From Blattamonas nauphoetae (Eukaryota; Preaxostyla; Oxymonadida), in assembly GCA_033064195.1 (NCBI GenBank), contig JARBJD010000016.1:372001-436000 (forward strand): DNA of 64,000 nt. The letters run 5' to 3'. This document shows, piece after piece, positions 30,661 through 41,600 of this stretch. The position numbers and the translations under genes are program-made. The stretch's first letter is position 1, and every line of letters begins with the position of its first letter. The notes under the pieces were generated by a model, which was not told the DNA's origin, did no database searches, and saw nothing but the letters and a program-made list of their open reading frames with translations.

Positions 30661-33600
30661 TTATTCCGTCTCCACATCGAACCCAGCCATTCCTGGCATG
30701 ATGTCCTGTGCCTGTGCTCCTCCAACAAACCCTCCTGTGGGGGTGTGTGTCCGATGTTCTGATCCATACTCCTCTGTCCGTTCTTTCAGCGCTGCGAGTC
30801 GAGCTCGAAGCCTCTTGATTTCCTTGTCGTTCGTTTCCAGTTGTCGTGCAATGTGTGGTGGGACACCAGCTGGTGCGACTCTATTCCTGAAGTGTACAGA
30901 CGGTGTGTCTTTCTCCTCTCGAACAGTCCGAAGCTCCCGCGACTTGTTCTGCAGCCTCCTCCGAAGATTCCGGCACTCCTCAATCAATTTTGTGTTCTCT
31001 TCCATCAGCTGCAGCTTCTGCGCGGTGTGCTGTGCGTTCTCTTCGTTCACCTGTCTCTTCAACTGTTGCTGTGTCTGCATCAGATGCTGTTCTTGCCGTT
31101 TGTACTCTGCTGTGATCTCTCCGTCGATTCCAATCCTCTTCATCACTGCGCCTGTGTTCTCTGCCAGTGCTGCCATTCCTGCTCTGAGCTTTGGAGGGTC
31201 TTGCACAAACCCTTCCACCTGTGCAATGGCCTCCTCTGTCGATCTCGCCTTTGTTTCTTGGAGCACTGCCTCCTTCCGAACAGACGAGATGTTTTGTTGG
31301 ATGCGGAGAATGTCTTTTCGGATTGTTTCGAGTGTGTTTTCCAGCAGCATCGTTTCTTTGTTGGCCTTGTCCAGGTTGGTGTCCAAGTCGCCGATCTCTT
31401 CTTTCATCTCTTTGATCTTCTCCTCACGCGGACGCATGTTCATCTTCAGTTCCTTGATTCGATAGTCCTTCACGTACTTGTGCTTCTCCAAGTCCTGGTT
31501 CTCCTTCTTCAGTTTGTGCACCACATCCTCTCTGTCGCGGATGATCCCGTCCTGCTTTCCGATCTGAGTCCGGAGCTGCTCCTTCTCTCTCAGTTTGGCT
31601 TCAATCTCGCGTTGCTTCTCTTTGATCTTGTCGATCTGAACCAGCCTCTTCCGTTCATACTCCTCAGCATCTCTCTCAATAACCTCACACGCTTTCTTTC
31701 CATTCTGCGTCTCGCCGTGGAAGTCAGCAATGTCGTTCTCGACTTGTTTGATTTTTTGGGAGTAGAACTCGCGACACTGGGCGATCTGCTGGTCTCCGTC
31801 TTCTCTGTTTTGTTTGGACTCCGCATCGGCTTTCTTCTTTTCGTCCTCCATCCTCTTCATCATCTTCTGAGCCTTCACTGTACTCTCTGTGAGCTTCGCA
31901 TCGAGTCTGTTTCGCTCGTTTTGCAGCTCGTCCTCGTTGCGGAGTTCGATGTGCGCATAGTTATCTCTCCAAAGTTGGTCCTCCTCGTTCTTCTCCTTCC
32001 GAAGCCGGCCAACATGAGACACTTTCACAGCCACCTTCTCGTTCAGATCTTGTCTGTAATTCTCGAATTGCTCCTTTTCCTGTTTCTCTGTCATTTTGAC
32101 AAGGTCCTCGTTGCGCATTCGACTGACCTTCAACTCTTCCCTTTTCAGGGCGATTTTCCTCTCACCTTCTTCTTCCTTTGTTTTGCATTGATCTTGTAAC
32201 TGCCTTTGTTTCTTCTCGGCTTCCAATCTTTCAACTTGGAACTCGATTTCAGCTTTGTTGGTGATTGATTTGAGTTGCATATGGAGTTCGTTCCGCTGCT
32301 GCGTGACGTCATCCAGTGACGACCGAGCAGCCAACACATGATCAGATCTGAACGGAATCGTTGTCGATGACCCACCACTCCCGTCTGTTGTGTTCAGTTT
32401 GTAGATCACAATCGTTCCATCTGCCGATCCAGCTGCGATCTGGTTCTCCTGCGGGAGGAGGGACAGCGACCTGATCGGGCCTGCCTGATGAGACACGTCG
32501 AACGATGTGTTGGGTCCGGGCGAGTTTCGTCGGAGGGGAAGCGGGTACACGCGGATAATGCCTTCGTTCGTCCCGACGATCAAGTGTTTGGGTGTGCAAG
32601 CAATTCGGGAGCACTCCAACGTGCACGCTTCTTGAACAGCGAGCACAGCAGTCTCAACCTCCGCCTCGAACTGGAACTCTCGAATGAAGAATGTCCTGTC
32701 TGATCCGGTCACAGCAACATTCGCTGAAGGAGAGCTCATCGCTGGCGAGTTGAGGTTGGAGCGTGCCATTTGAGGAGTCGCTGCCTGCGGCTGTGCACTG
32801 CGATCAGCCGGTTCGCTTCCAACCACAAACACACTCCCTCCGTCCTCCGACACACAGATGGACGTGTAGTTCGTTTTCGGCGACATGTGCTCCGAGAAGC
32901 GTCGGATGTCCTTCTTCTGCGCGTTGGCCCCGTCAAACCTGAAAAGATAGACCGCACCGACCGCACTGCACGTCGCAAGGACGACGTCGCTCTTCGACCA
33001 GCACATCCCCGTCACCCTTCCCATGTGGTCCTGCAGACGGTATCGGTAATCAGTTGACCCGTAAGTGGGATAAATCAAGATTGTTGAGTTGGAGTGGACA
33101 GCGGAGAGCAGATGGCCACCGTTGGAGAAGACGCAGAGATGAGACTTCTTTGCGTTGAGCTCGCGTTGGAGAGTGACCCCGTCCATCAGCAGATTGTACA
33201 GACGCAGTTTGTCGGAATATCCAATCGCGACGAGAAAACCAGACGTGTGCACATCCATCCCAAGCACAGAGTCGCTGAGAGGAAGTGACAGTTCCATTGT
33301 CCGCCGATTGATGACTTCGAAGACGCGAAGAGAACGATCTTCGGAAGCAGTGACGACGATGCCCGTCCGCTGGGAGGAGACAGAATGAAGGATGATGGAG
33401 TACCCGAAGGAGGGCAGGAGGAGAGAGGGCGGCTGGACGGTTGGTGTCCACGACATGAGAAACAGCTGGCCAAGCCCACCGCCGCCAACGACGAAGTGTT
33501 CGCCGTCTTTGGCGAAGGAGACAGTGGCGGCGTAGCGAGGACAGAGGGAGGACTGAAATGCTTCGATGTGGTTGGTGAGGAGGTTGTTGAAATGGGTGGC

Positions 33601-35103
33601 AAGTGCTTTCGTCGCTGAGGGTCCGCCAGCTCCTCCGCTTGGTGCTGTGCCTTGCCCAGGCACGCCGAGGAAGTTTTGGGATTGGTTCGGACCGGATGGT
33701 TGGGCTTGAAGCGATCCTGCCCCATTTCCACCCGAAGACCCTCCGGAAAGGGCTACAGTGGCGAAGACGTGAGGTGAGAGTTGGGAGGTGGGAAAGAGGG
33801 AGAAGAGATGTGGTGGGATTTCGGCGTTCATTGCGAGACTTTCTTGGTCGTCGCCTATGCCACTACCTGCTCGAGATTGCGGCTTAGAATGAGCAGCACT
33901 GTTTGGACCTGATTCTTCTTGTGAGAATGTGACGTTCCAAGGCCTGGGTATGTGTGTGGGGAAGAGTGAGAGAGGAAGAACTCCAGTTCGAGCAGGGCAG
34001 ATCTGAAAATGTTAATTCAACGAAAATGAATATAGGGGATAAATAAATAGATAAAATTGATGCCTTTTCTTCTGTGAACATTCGAGCATCAGCCAGAGAA
34101 TAGGATCTTGCTGTTTCGAATTGGAGTGTCTGTTGATTGAGATATATCGTGAAAACAGTATGCTCTGAATCAATTCCAACAACTCCTTTGGCACATGATC
34201 GAACACAAACGAGTTGCGATCCTTTCCCTTTTGAAATGAGTTTTGTTTCTTTTCCAGTCTCTTCAGCGATGTCACCATTTGCGAATCCCATTAAAATATT
34301 CGTGTTTGAAGGAGAGAAACATGCGGACACAACCTGTTGAGCAGGTACAAACGTTTTAGATAGTTCTAGAGTTCCAGCATAATGAAAAGTCGTCGCTTTC
34401 GTCTGACCTGAATTTACATCATCTTCAGAGGATGTATATGCAAATTTAAATGCTCGTCCATTTCCTACAGCTACAAGGCTCGTTGAATGTTGTGGATGGA
34501 ATTGACTGGGTGAGAAATAAGTGAGAAAATGAGCCGGCAAACATATCAGTGATCGGGGAGGCCTCTCGGGGTAGATTGTAGAATGCCGAAATACGAGGCT
34601 TGTCTTTGTCCAGAAACCAAACGATTACTCCTGGTAAACCATTGGTAAATGCAGCAGCAAGAAGCTTAGAATCGCTGCTAAAAGAAAGTGCTGATATTTT
34701 CTAAGGACGCAATTATTCCGGATAAAAATGGAGTGAGTGATAGACAGGAGTATTTATAGTGGTATATGAGAAAATTAGCTCAGCATACCATTCCTTCCAT
34801 GATTTCTGCTCGAACTGTGATTTGACGAGCAAAAGGGATGGAAAATATGTCCACGAATGGTTTCTGAGTTGCACTATATTGTGCAACAGCGATAGATCGG
34901 CGATTTGGTGCGAGTGCAATAGTCGAAACAAAAGAATTCGAATCAAGAGACTGGAGTTCCTGAGTCTGATCCTGGGTGTTGGTCACAACGAGAAGTTTAT
35001 TGGCCACATATGCGACCTTTGTCTCATTGACACAAACTCCATTCCCAACCACGTCTGGCTTCCAGCCAAACGTGATTTCTGGGGTTAGGAGACTTTGAGT
35101 CAT
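30661..35103 (-). CDS. CFAP57: CFAP57 (WDR65), WD40-coiled-coil axonemal protein
   Basis: Exons 35103-34789, 34700-34543, 34505-34064 and 34002-30661 give about 1418 residues (human about 1250). WD40 repeats fill roughly the first 760 residues (HMGRVTGMCWSKSDVVLATC, IRSLSLLPQENQIAAGSADG), followed by long coiled coil to the end (EKEQFENYRQDLNEKVAVKV, RIKELKMNMRPREEKIKEMK). That N-terminal WD40 and C-terminal coiled-coil order, with the FxVGFADKLR-like ISLxY strand and the RPREEKI motif, matches CFAP57, a base component of inner dynein arms g and d. The third intron appears to use a GC donor at 34063 (AAG then GCATC) with an AG acceptor at 34003. Phases of all four exons agree. Confidence 0.86.
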
Positions 35104-35253
35104 TCAACAGAAAGTCAATGATAATGGGGAGAAAACATCCAGAAAAAGCGAATGATGAGACAAGCAGTGACCAGTTAGCGAGCTTCAAAAACCATAGGTC
35201 TCAAATAAACAATTCGTAAACGTAGTGGAAGTGGGGAACTCAAGAAAAAAGTA

Positions 35254-37231
35254 TTATTGCTCCTGTTTGCCTTCAAGCTCCTCCTCTGTTTCATTGACCG
35301 CATCCAACAAATTCTTTTTCGCTGTTTCATGGAATCTCCTCTGATCTCTCTTGATCTGCTCTCTCAGAATACCCCTATCGACTTCAGGGAACAAGAACGA
35401 CGACACAAGGTCCTTCACAACAGCGTCGGGCTGCCTATTCTCCACCTCGGAGAGCACGTCGCCGAGACGGCCAGCAAGCACACGAGCTTCGAGCACAGCA
35501 TGCTTCTTCGCAGCGGCATCGCAAGAATCGGCAATGATAGCTTCCAAATAGTTGTCCACTGTTCGGTGCTGAGTGTGCATGACCTGTCGCATCCTCTCGT
35601 CTTCCCGAGCTCTCCTCTCCTCCTCTTCTTGTCTCCGCCCGCTCTCTGCTGCCTCGCGAAGACGACGGTTTCTCTCTGCCAGCTGAACCATCGCAGAGAT
35701 CCTGCGTTCCTCGCGTACACGGACAAGCTCCTTTGCGAGAGTGTCGAAAGTGCTGCTGACGATCTGACCAACAGCGCCGTTGACAATGTGCTGAGCAACG
35801 AGGGCCTTCATCTCGTCCACATCTTCGCCGTGCTCTTCCATGTCGGCGATGCGCTCTTCCATGCGGAGTTCGCGGATGAGGTCGTCTCTCTTCTCGCGGC
35901 CTTCCATCATCATCAGCTGCACAGCACGGCCTCGCACAAGGCGCTGCAGAAGAAGAGCTCCTTCGAACCTGTCCTTGTCTTCTTCGCCGTCGATGGTTGG
36001 CGTGGCTGGACGGACAGGGATGTGCTTCTCGCGTCGGGCTCCTTCTCTTTTCTCCTTCTTCTGTTCGCCTCCTTTCTGGTCGCCCATCATCCGCTCCATC
36101 TCCTTCACATGGTCCTTCACCTTCAGCTTGTTCCGCTCAGTCTGGGTTCGTGCTTTTCTTCCCTTCGGCAGACGTGCGTGTTTGCCGAGAATTGACGAGT
36201 CAAGGTCTCGTTCGAGCACCTCCAAGCCTTCGAGTGTGTCGATGTATCTGTTTTTGACGATGAATCGTTCGGCGTGGGCGGACACTTGCCCATCGCGAGT
36301 GAGTGGGGCGTAGATCTTTGAATTTGTGTTGTAATATTCCTCCACAATGTCTCTCTTCCCACGGCGTCTGCCTTCTGGATGTCGGATATCTTCTGCGTGA
36401 TGGCGGAGAGTTTTTATCCGCTTTCGTTCAACTTCATCACTCTTTTCGGAAACTTCGGCCATACGGCGTTCTCGCATTGTCTGAAGGCGTCTACTTCGCT
36501 TTTGATCGTTTGCAGTGTCGCGCTCACGGAGGATTGTCTTCAGGGTCTCAACTCTTTGGTCCTGAACTCTGCGGACCTCTTCTTCTCGTTCCATCCAATC
36601 TTCCAATTCACATTGTGATAAAAATGCAACTCTAAGCTTTGACGATTTCGGATCACTGACGGGAGGGAGAAGTTCTTCCTGCTGATGACGCTGTTGTGCT
36701 TTTTCGATCATGGCGATTTCATGGGCTCCAGCCGGGAGACCGTGACCGTATGTGAAAGGGAGAAGTGCAAGAATATCAGGCTGAGATTGTCCCTCGGGAA
36801 CAACGTACGGTGGAGTGTATGGATCTGTTTGTGTTTCACTTTCTCTGGATTGTTGAAAAGATGACAAAGACTACAACCAAACCGATAGTCGCTCTGTGTC
36901 GCAATTGTTCGTGTTCCAACACGAGGCTGTACTGTATCATTAAAATTGGATCTAAATAGTTTGTGGGAAAAGAGAACAACGAGATCATTTCATGTTCAAA
37001 AGAGAAAGTATCAACCCTGCACTGTTCATCGTTCCATTGAATGTGAGATGTGGATGTCTAAATAAACTGTGTTGAAGTGCCGCCATTCCCCCACCACCAG
37101 GATCTAGAAACGATGAATGGAGAATAGAATCGAAAATATTCGACAAGGAAACTCACACTGGTATATCCCCCCATCCCAGGAGCAAGGGTAACAGTTTCCG
37201 TTCTGGTCCCGTGTTGTGCCCGAGTCTGCAT
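35254..37231 (-). CDS. CFAP91: CFAP91 (MAATS1/AAT1), radial-spoke/CSC base protein
   Basis: Exons 37231-37159, 37103-37016, 36951-36883 and 36844-35254 splice in phase to about 606 residues (human about 767, with a longer N-terminus). The key signature spans an intron: VGTRTIATQSDYR joined to ESETQTDPYTPPYVVPEGQ, the conserved region of CFAP91. Then comes TYGHGLPAGAHEIAMIEKAQ, long charged helices, DIVEEYYNTNSKIYAPLTRD, an IQ-like segment (LLQRLVRGRAVQLMMMEGRE) and RQVMHTQHRTVDNYLEAIIA. CFAP91 links radial spokes 2 and 3 with the calmodulin-and-spoke complex. The frame that opens at 36867 (MSSFQQS) is intron, not a true start. Same strand and close to CFAP57 (150 bp between stop and start). 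Confidence 0.85.
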
Positions 37232-37442
37232 CGAGAACAACCGAACGAAAAGACTGATTCTGGACCGATCTACGGTTGAACTTCGATAAGAGGCAGATCA
37301 TGGATAAAAATATGAATTATGTCATCAAATGATTTGACTTGGGTGGTCATGAAACAAAAATAGATGATCGGTCCAACAGAAGAAAAGAAAGGAAAAACAA
37401 GGTGAAACAAGATTGTTATTGGGAAAGTTCGAGATATTGGTT

Positions 37443-38477
37443 TCAATGCCGTCCTCTTTTCTGTTTTCTGATCGGAGACAGAGGTTTATTCTCTTCTTCT
37501 TCAGCCTGAGAGTCAATCATTTCAAGAGATTTGTTGATCTTTTCTTTCCACTGTTTATTCTCTGTAAATTGGTGAACTTGGAGAGAAATAAGAGCATTAA
37601 ACAGGGCCCCCTCGTAGTCTTCTTCTTCGAAAGCAAGTTTGGAGAGGAGGAGGTAACACAGTGCCTTGTTGAATGAGAGTTGATCCTCCGTGATAAAGTT
37701 TTCAGAGCGATCCGATTGAGATTTGATATCAGCTACTTCAAGAATCTGTAGATGATTGGTGATTGTTTGAGAGACTTTTTCTATGGTGAAACCTGCTTGT
37801 TCGAGAAGTTTTGAGCGAGCTTTGTTTCTTGCTTTTATGATGCGTGAAAACGTTTGAAGATCATCAAAAATGGGGGTGAGTGTGTCATACACTGATGGTT
37901 GAGTATTTTTCTTTGATGATTTTGTGCCTTTCTTTGTTTTTGAATGGGTTGGTGGTTTCGAGGTATCATCCGGAACATTTTGTGAATGATGAGAAAGTGT
38001 ATCATTTGAGGGAGGAGGAGGTTGTGGAGTGGGTGGTGGAATCGTTTTGGAAGTTAGAGAGATATCTGTTGAAGATGTTGGTGAGAATGTTTGAAAATGG
38101 ATGAGGTCATCCAAGATTTGGGTTTTACGAGGGGTGGCTGGCATTCGTCGTGATGGTGAACCAACAGAAGATTGTTTTGTTATTCCTCGATCAAATATTC
38201 GTTCAATCGTCTCATCGGTTGGAAATATCCATGGGACGATTTCATCCTGATTGAGGAAAACTGGTGTTTGGGATGCATCAAAAGTCGACGTCAGTTCACC
38301 TTGCAATTCTGGGGGAGGTCGTGGATTTTCAGTAGTGGGGAGTGGGTGGTAGGGAGAGTCCATGTGCTTCTTTTGGAAGAAAGAAATCTGTTCTTCACCG
38401 TCATCACCAGAATACGTGAGAAAACGAACAATTGGGTCTGCATCAATTTTGCTTGGCTTCTTTCGGGTTCGAGACAT
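37443..38477 (-). CDS. Unnamed 344-residue helical protein in the ciliary block
   Basis: The frame runs to 38507 but begins with TTG; the first ATG at 38477 (MSRTRKKPSKIDADPIV) is chosen, giving 344 residues. The first half is low-complexity (PPTPQPPPPSNDT), the second helical, with a TPR-like pair near residues 260-300 (SFNKALCYLLLSKLAFEEED, then LFNALISLQVHQFTEN). No further domain is seen. It sits 210 bp upstream of CFAP91 and 180 bp from the divergent CFAP46. Because its neighbours on both sides are axonemal, it may be ciliary too; that is an inference from position. A basic C-terminus (KQKRGRH) ends it. Confidence 0.6.
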   Translation of the reverse strand: MSRTRKKPSKIDADPIVRFLTYSGDDGEEQISFFQKKHMDSPYHPLPTTENPRPPPELQGELTSTFDASQTPVFLNQDEIVPWIFPTDETIERIFDRGITKQSSVGSPSRRMPATPRKTQILDDLIHFQTFSPTSSTDISLTSKTIPPPTPQPPPPSNDTLSHHSQNVPDDTSKPPTHSKTKKGTKSSKKNTQPSVYDTLTPIFDDLQTFSRIIKARNKARSKLLEQAGFTIEKVSQTITNHLQILEVADIKSQSDRSENFITEDQLSFNKALCYLLLSKLAFEEEDYEGALFNALISLQVHQFTENKQWKEKINKSLEMIDSQAEEEENKPLSPIRKQKRGRH

Positions 38478-38657
38478 CAATTTGATTCGTGTGGTGAAGT
38501 CAAACAAGACGCGAGGGGACGATCGATCTTATTTTGATAAAATCGAATCAAAGGCAACTGGTCCACCAGCAAGACAGTCAAAATCCCGTATCATAGAATA
38601 ATTGTGAAGTAGTGGAACAGAAAGGTGATTCCGATCATTCTTTGTGGGTCTCGTTTG
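38478..38657. promoter_or_regulatory. 180-bp divergent promoter between two ciliary-block genes
   Basis: Gap between the ATG of the 344-residue protein gene and that of CFAP46. Both promoters must reside here. I could not identify an X-box-like motif or other RFX site with confidence. Confidence 0.4.
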
Positions 38658-41600
38658 ATGATCCGCGAGATATCGAAACCCATCGGTCAAGCCGAGAAAA
38701 ACGCACAGAAATCGGTCTTGACTCAGGGTTCAAGTTCAAGTGGACCAACCTTGGTTCAAATCGGCGAAGCATCATTGAGAGTTTCTTTCATCAATTACTC
38801 ATATCAATTTATCTTCATCATTTGGTGATTGTTTAGAATGGCGATATTCAAGCAGCGAAGCTGTCGTTTAATAGATTTCTCACTTCAATTCCACCTCCTT
38901 CACACGATCACTTGTACATCCGAGCCCTCTTCGGCCAAGCAGAGGTCCTCTGTTCAGAAGGAGCGTTACTCAGGGAAAACGTATGTTCAATTCATCTCAT
39001 CAATCGATTTTCCTTTCTTTTTTCCAATTTATTCAATGAATACTTTCTTATTTTCCACAGGAAATGGTCACAAATATTCTGGATGGATTATCTCGTCTTC
39101 TCGAAGGTATATCAATAGCAGCTTCCCAAGAATCTACATACAACTATCTGATCGCCTCCGGATGTGTACATTTTTTGCGATGCGCACGCCCTTTAATGAG
39201 AACTGAACGTCGTCCAAATCTCATCCCCTCTCTCGAATCTATCATTGAATCACTCTCAGAACTTCTGAGCAGGAGCTCGTATGATAAATCTGTGTGGGCC
39301 AATCAATGGAATCTCGATACCACATCAACTGAGAGTGATTCTGGTCCATCTCTCTCACCTCTTTCTGTTCAACAGTTTTCTCAATTTTCCCATGTGACCT
39401 CCGGATCTGTTTATCTTGCTGAACTTCAACTGTGTGTATTTTTAATGTTTTCTTCATTTTCTTGTTTAGAGAACTCGCCCAAGCTTACTTTGCTGCAGAC
39501 CGAAAAGAAGAAGCCAAAAAAATGGCTCAGAATGCTCTTTCATCAGCAATAAATGGAGAATCTGAATTAATTGACGAATTTATAGCGAATAATCCTGAAT
39601 CTGTACCAACATCTCAGATACAAACGGAAGAAAAGGAGGAAAAAGGAAAGAAAAAAGCACCAACTTCAGCCACTGGAAAACGAGGAAAAACTGAAACACA
39701 ACAAGTAAAGAGCACTCCAGCACAAGAGTCAGCGTTTTCTGGGATTGATGATCTAGTTCCTCCGTTCCTCCACCCAGAATCGGAACAACGAACAAGCACC
39801 AGATGTGCTCTCATCATTTCACTTATTGATCAACCACATTTCACTCTCCATTCCACACAATCTCAACCACAATCATCTCCACCACCAACAAAAGCCGCAG
39901 CACCAAAGGGCGGCGAGAAAGGGGCAGCAAAACAAACTGACACAAACTTCCCGAAAAACACACACTTCAACAAAGATCAGGCCATTTATGTTGACCTAAG
40001 GCGGCGATTACAACAAATCTTTTGTGGAGATCCGTCTTTAGCGAGCAGTGTCAGCGCTGCCTACGAATCTGTCTGGCAGATCGTCTCAGAAGCAGGCCTC
40101 CCAGCATCTGTCCTCACAGCCATGCGACAATCGGAAACTCTCCGAACCAAAGAAGCTCCACTCCAACAACCACCCTCAAACTTCGCTCCAGCTGAGATGG
40201 AGAACATTCCTGGTTTTCGAGCTGGTGAAAACGAGCAAACTGAGAAGGAACCGAAGAAAGGGACCAAAGAAAAAGAGAGACCCAAGTCCTCCACGAAGAA
40301 GCCAGCAAAGGACAAAGAACCAGTCCTTGAGACAAGTGAAGAGCCGATGGTCATCCCCACATCATCACTCTTTGTCACAAAAAACCACTCACGAGCTGTC
40401 TTCTGGACAATCGTCGTTGAATGTGCGAAGGCTTTCGAGTTCCTTGGATATCCAGCTTCGGCCCAGATTCTGTCGGATTGCCTGCTTCACTCGACGGGGG
40501 TTCCACAGCACACGAAGATTGCTCTCGCATACATCAACCAAATCTCGAAGCTTCGTGTCTTCGGAGATCGGTGTGACCGACTGGACGATGATGTGATCGA
40601 GGCTCGCTTGGCGATTCTCAAAGTTCTTCAAAGTAACGTCCGCACTGCACTTCGGATCGACCTCAATTTTGGGCAGGTTCGATTGGTGGAAGAAGGGTGC
40701 CGGTTCATGTACGACGTCGCGTACCCACTCCTCCTCACATCCACTCGCCATCTCGTCTCGTCCGCTCTCCACTTCGCGTACCAATCGCTTGAAACCGTCG
40801 GGTCTCAGCAGCTGTCCCTTCTGACTCCACTTAAACTCCACGCTGGCCTCTGTGATCTCGATCAGGACCTTCTCCCATCCGCCCAGTCGCTCCTCCAAAG
40901 CGTGTTCGACTCGGATTATGAAGCCCGCGAGAAAGGTCATCGGACATTCGATCTGATCATCGAGCCACTTCTTGAAGAACTCAAAATCAGACTCGCACCA
41001 CCAGCGACGCAACGCAGCCATCTCGAACAAGCGACTGTGATTCTCTCACATGCCTCCCAATCACAATCGCTGGAGCCTCTTCTCCAGAGGGCCCTTACCG
41101 AGCTCGATAAAGCTGAAAATGGGTCGGACGGAGAACAACCTGAGATTACGGTCATCCGAGAAGAGAACGAAGATGACGAGACGCGTGCGCATAATGACCG
41201 AGTGGTCGGTCTTCGACTCGTGTCGCTTGTCAAACTTTGGCATCAGCTGATGAAGACGGCGTGGAAAAATCGATTGGTGAAGATCAGCGAGAAAGCAGCG
41301 GATTCAATCATCCGAATCTGCCTCGTCATCCTCAACCTTCGAAACCCTCATCTCTTTGGAACCGCCAGCGATGAGCCACGACCAACGACTGCCAACCCTG
41401 TGAAAGAGGAGAAAGGGAAGAAAGGAAAAGCGAAGGTGGAGAAAGTGGAAGAAGAAGTGAAGGAAGAGACACCAACACTTCCGCTCAACCCGATTGTGAA
41501 AGACAACCTCGACTCAATCCTGCGATGGATTGTTGCAGCGTATTACACACGCGGCGAGACAATCATCGCCCAAAAGGAGCGGACGTTTGAAGAAGATGAA

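Noticed and set aside
30841-32199. 452-codon plus-strand frame opposite CFAP57
   Set aside because: Leucine-rich antisense of a coiled coil; CFAP57 on the other strand is well supported.
36845-36882. Start of CFAP91 inside the longest frame (MSSFQQS)
   Set aside because: Begins in a 38-nt intron; splicing restores SDYR to ESETQTDPY as in the family.
39432-39469. Start of CFAP46 at the beginning of the longest frame
   Set aside because: It begins with GTG inside an intron; upstream exons carry the family's N-terminus.
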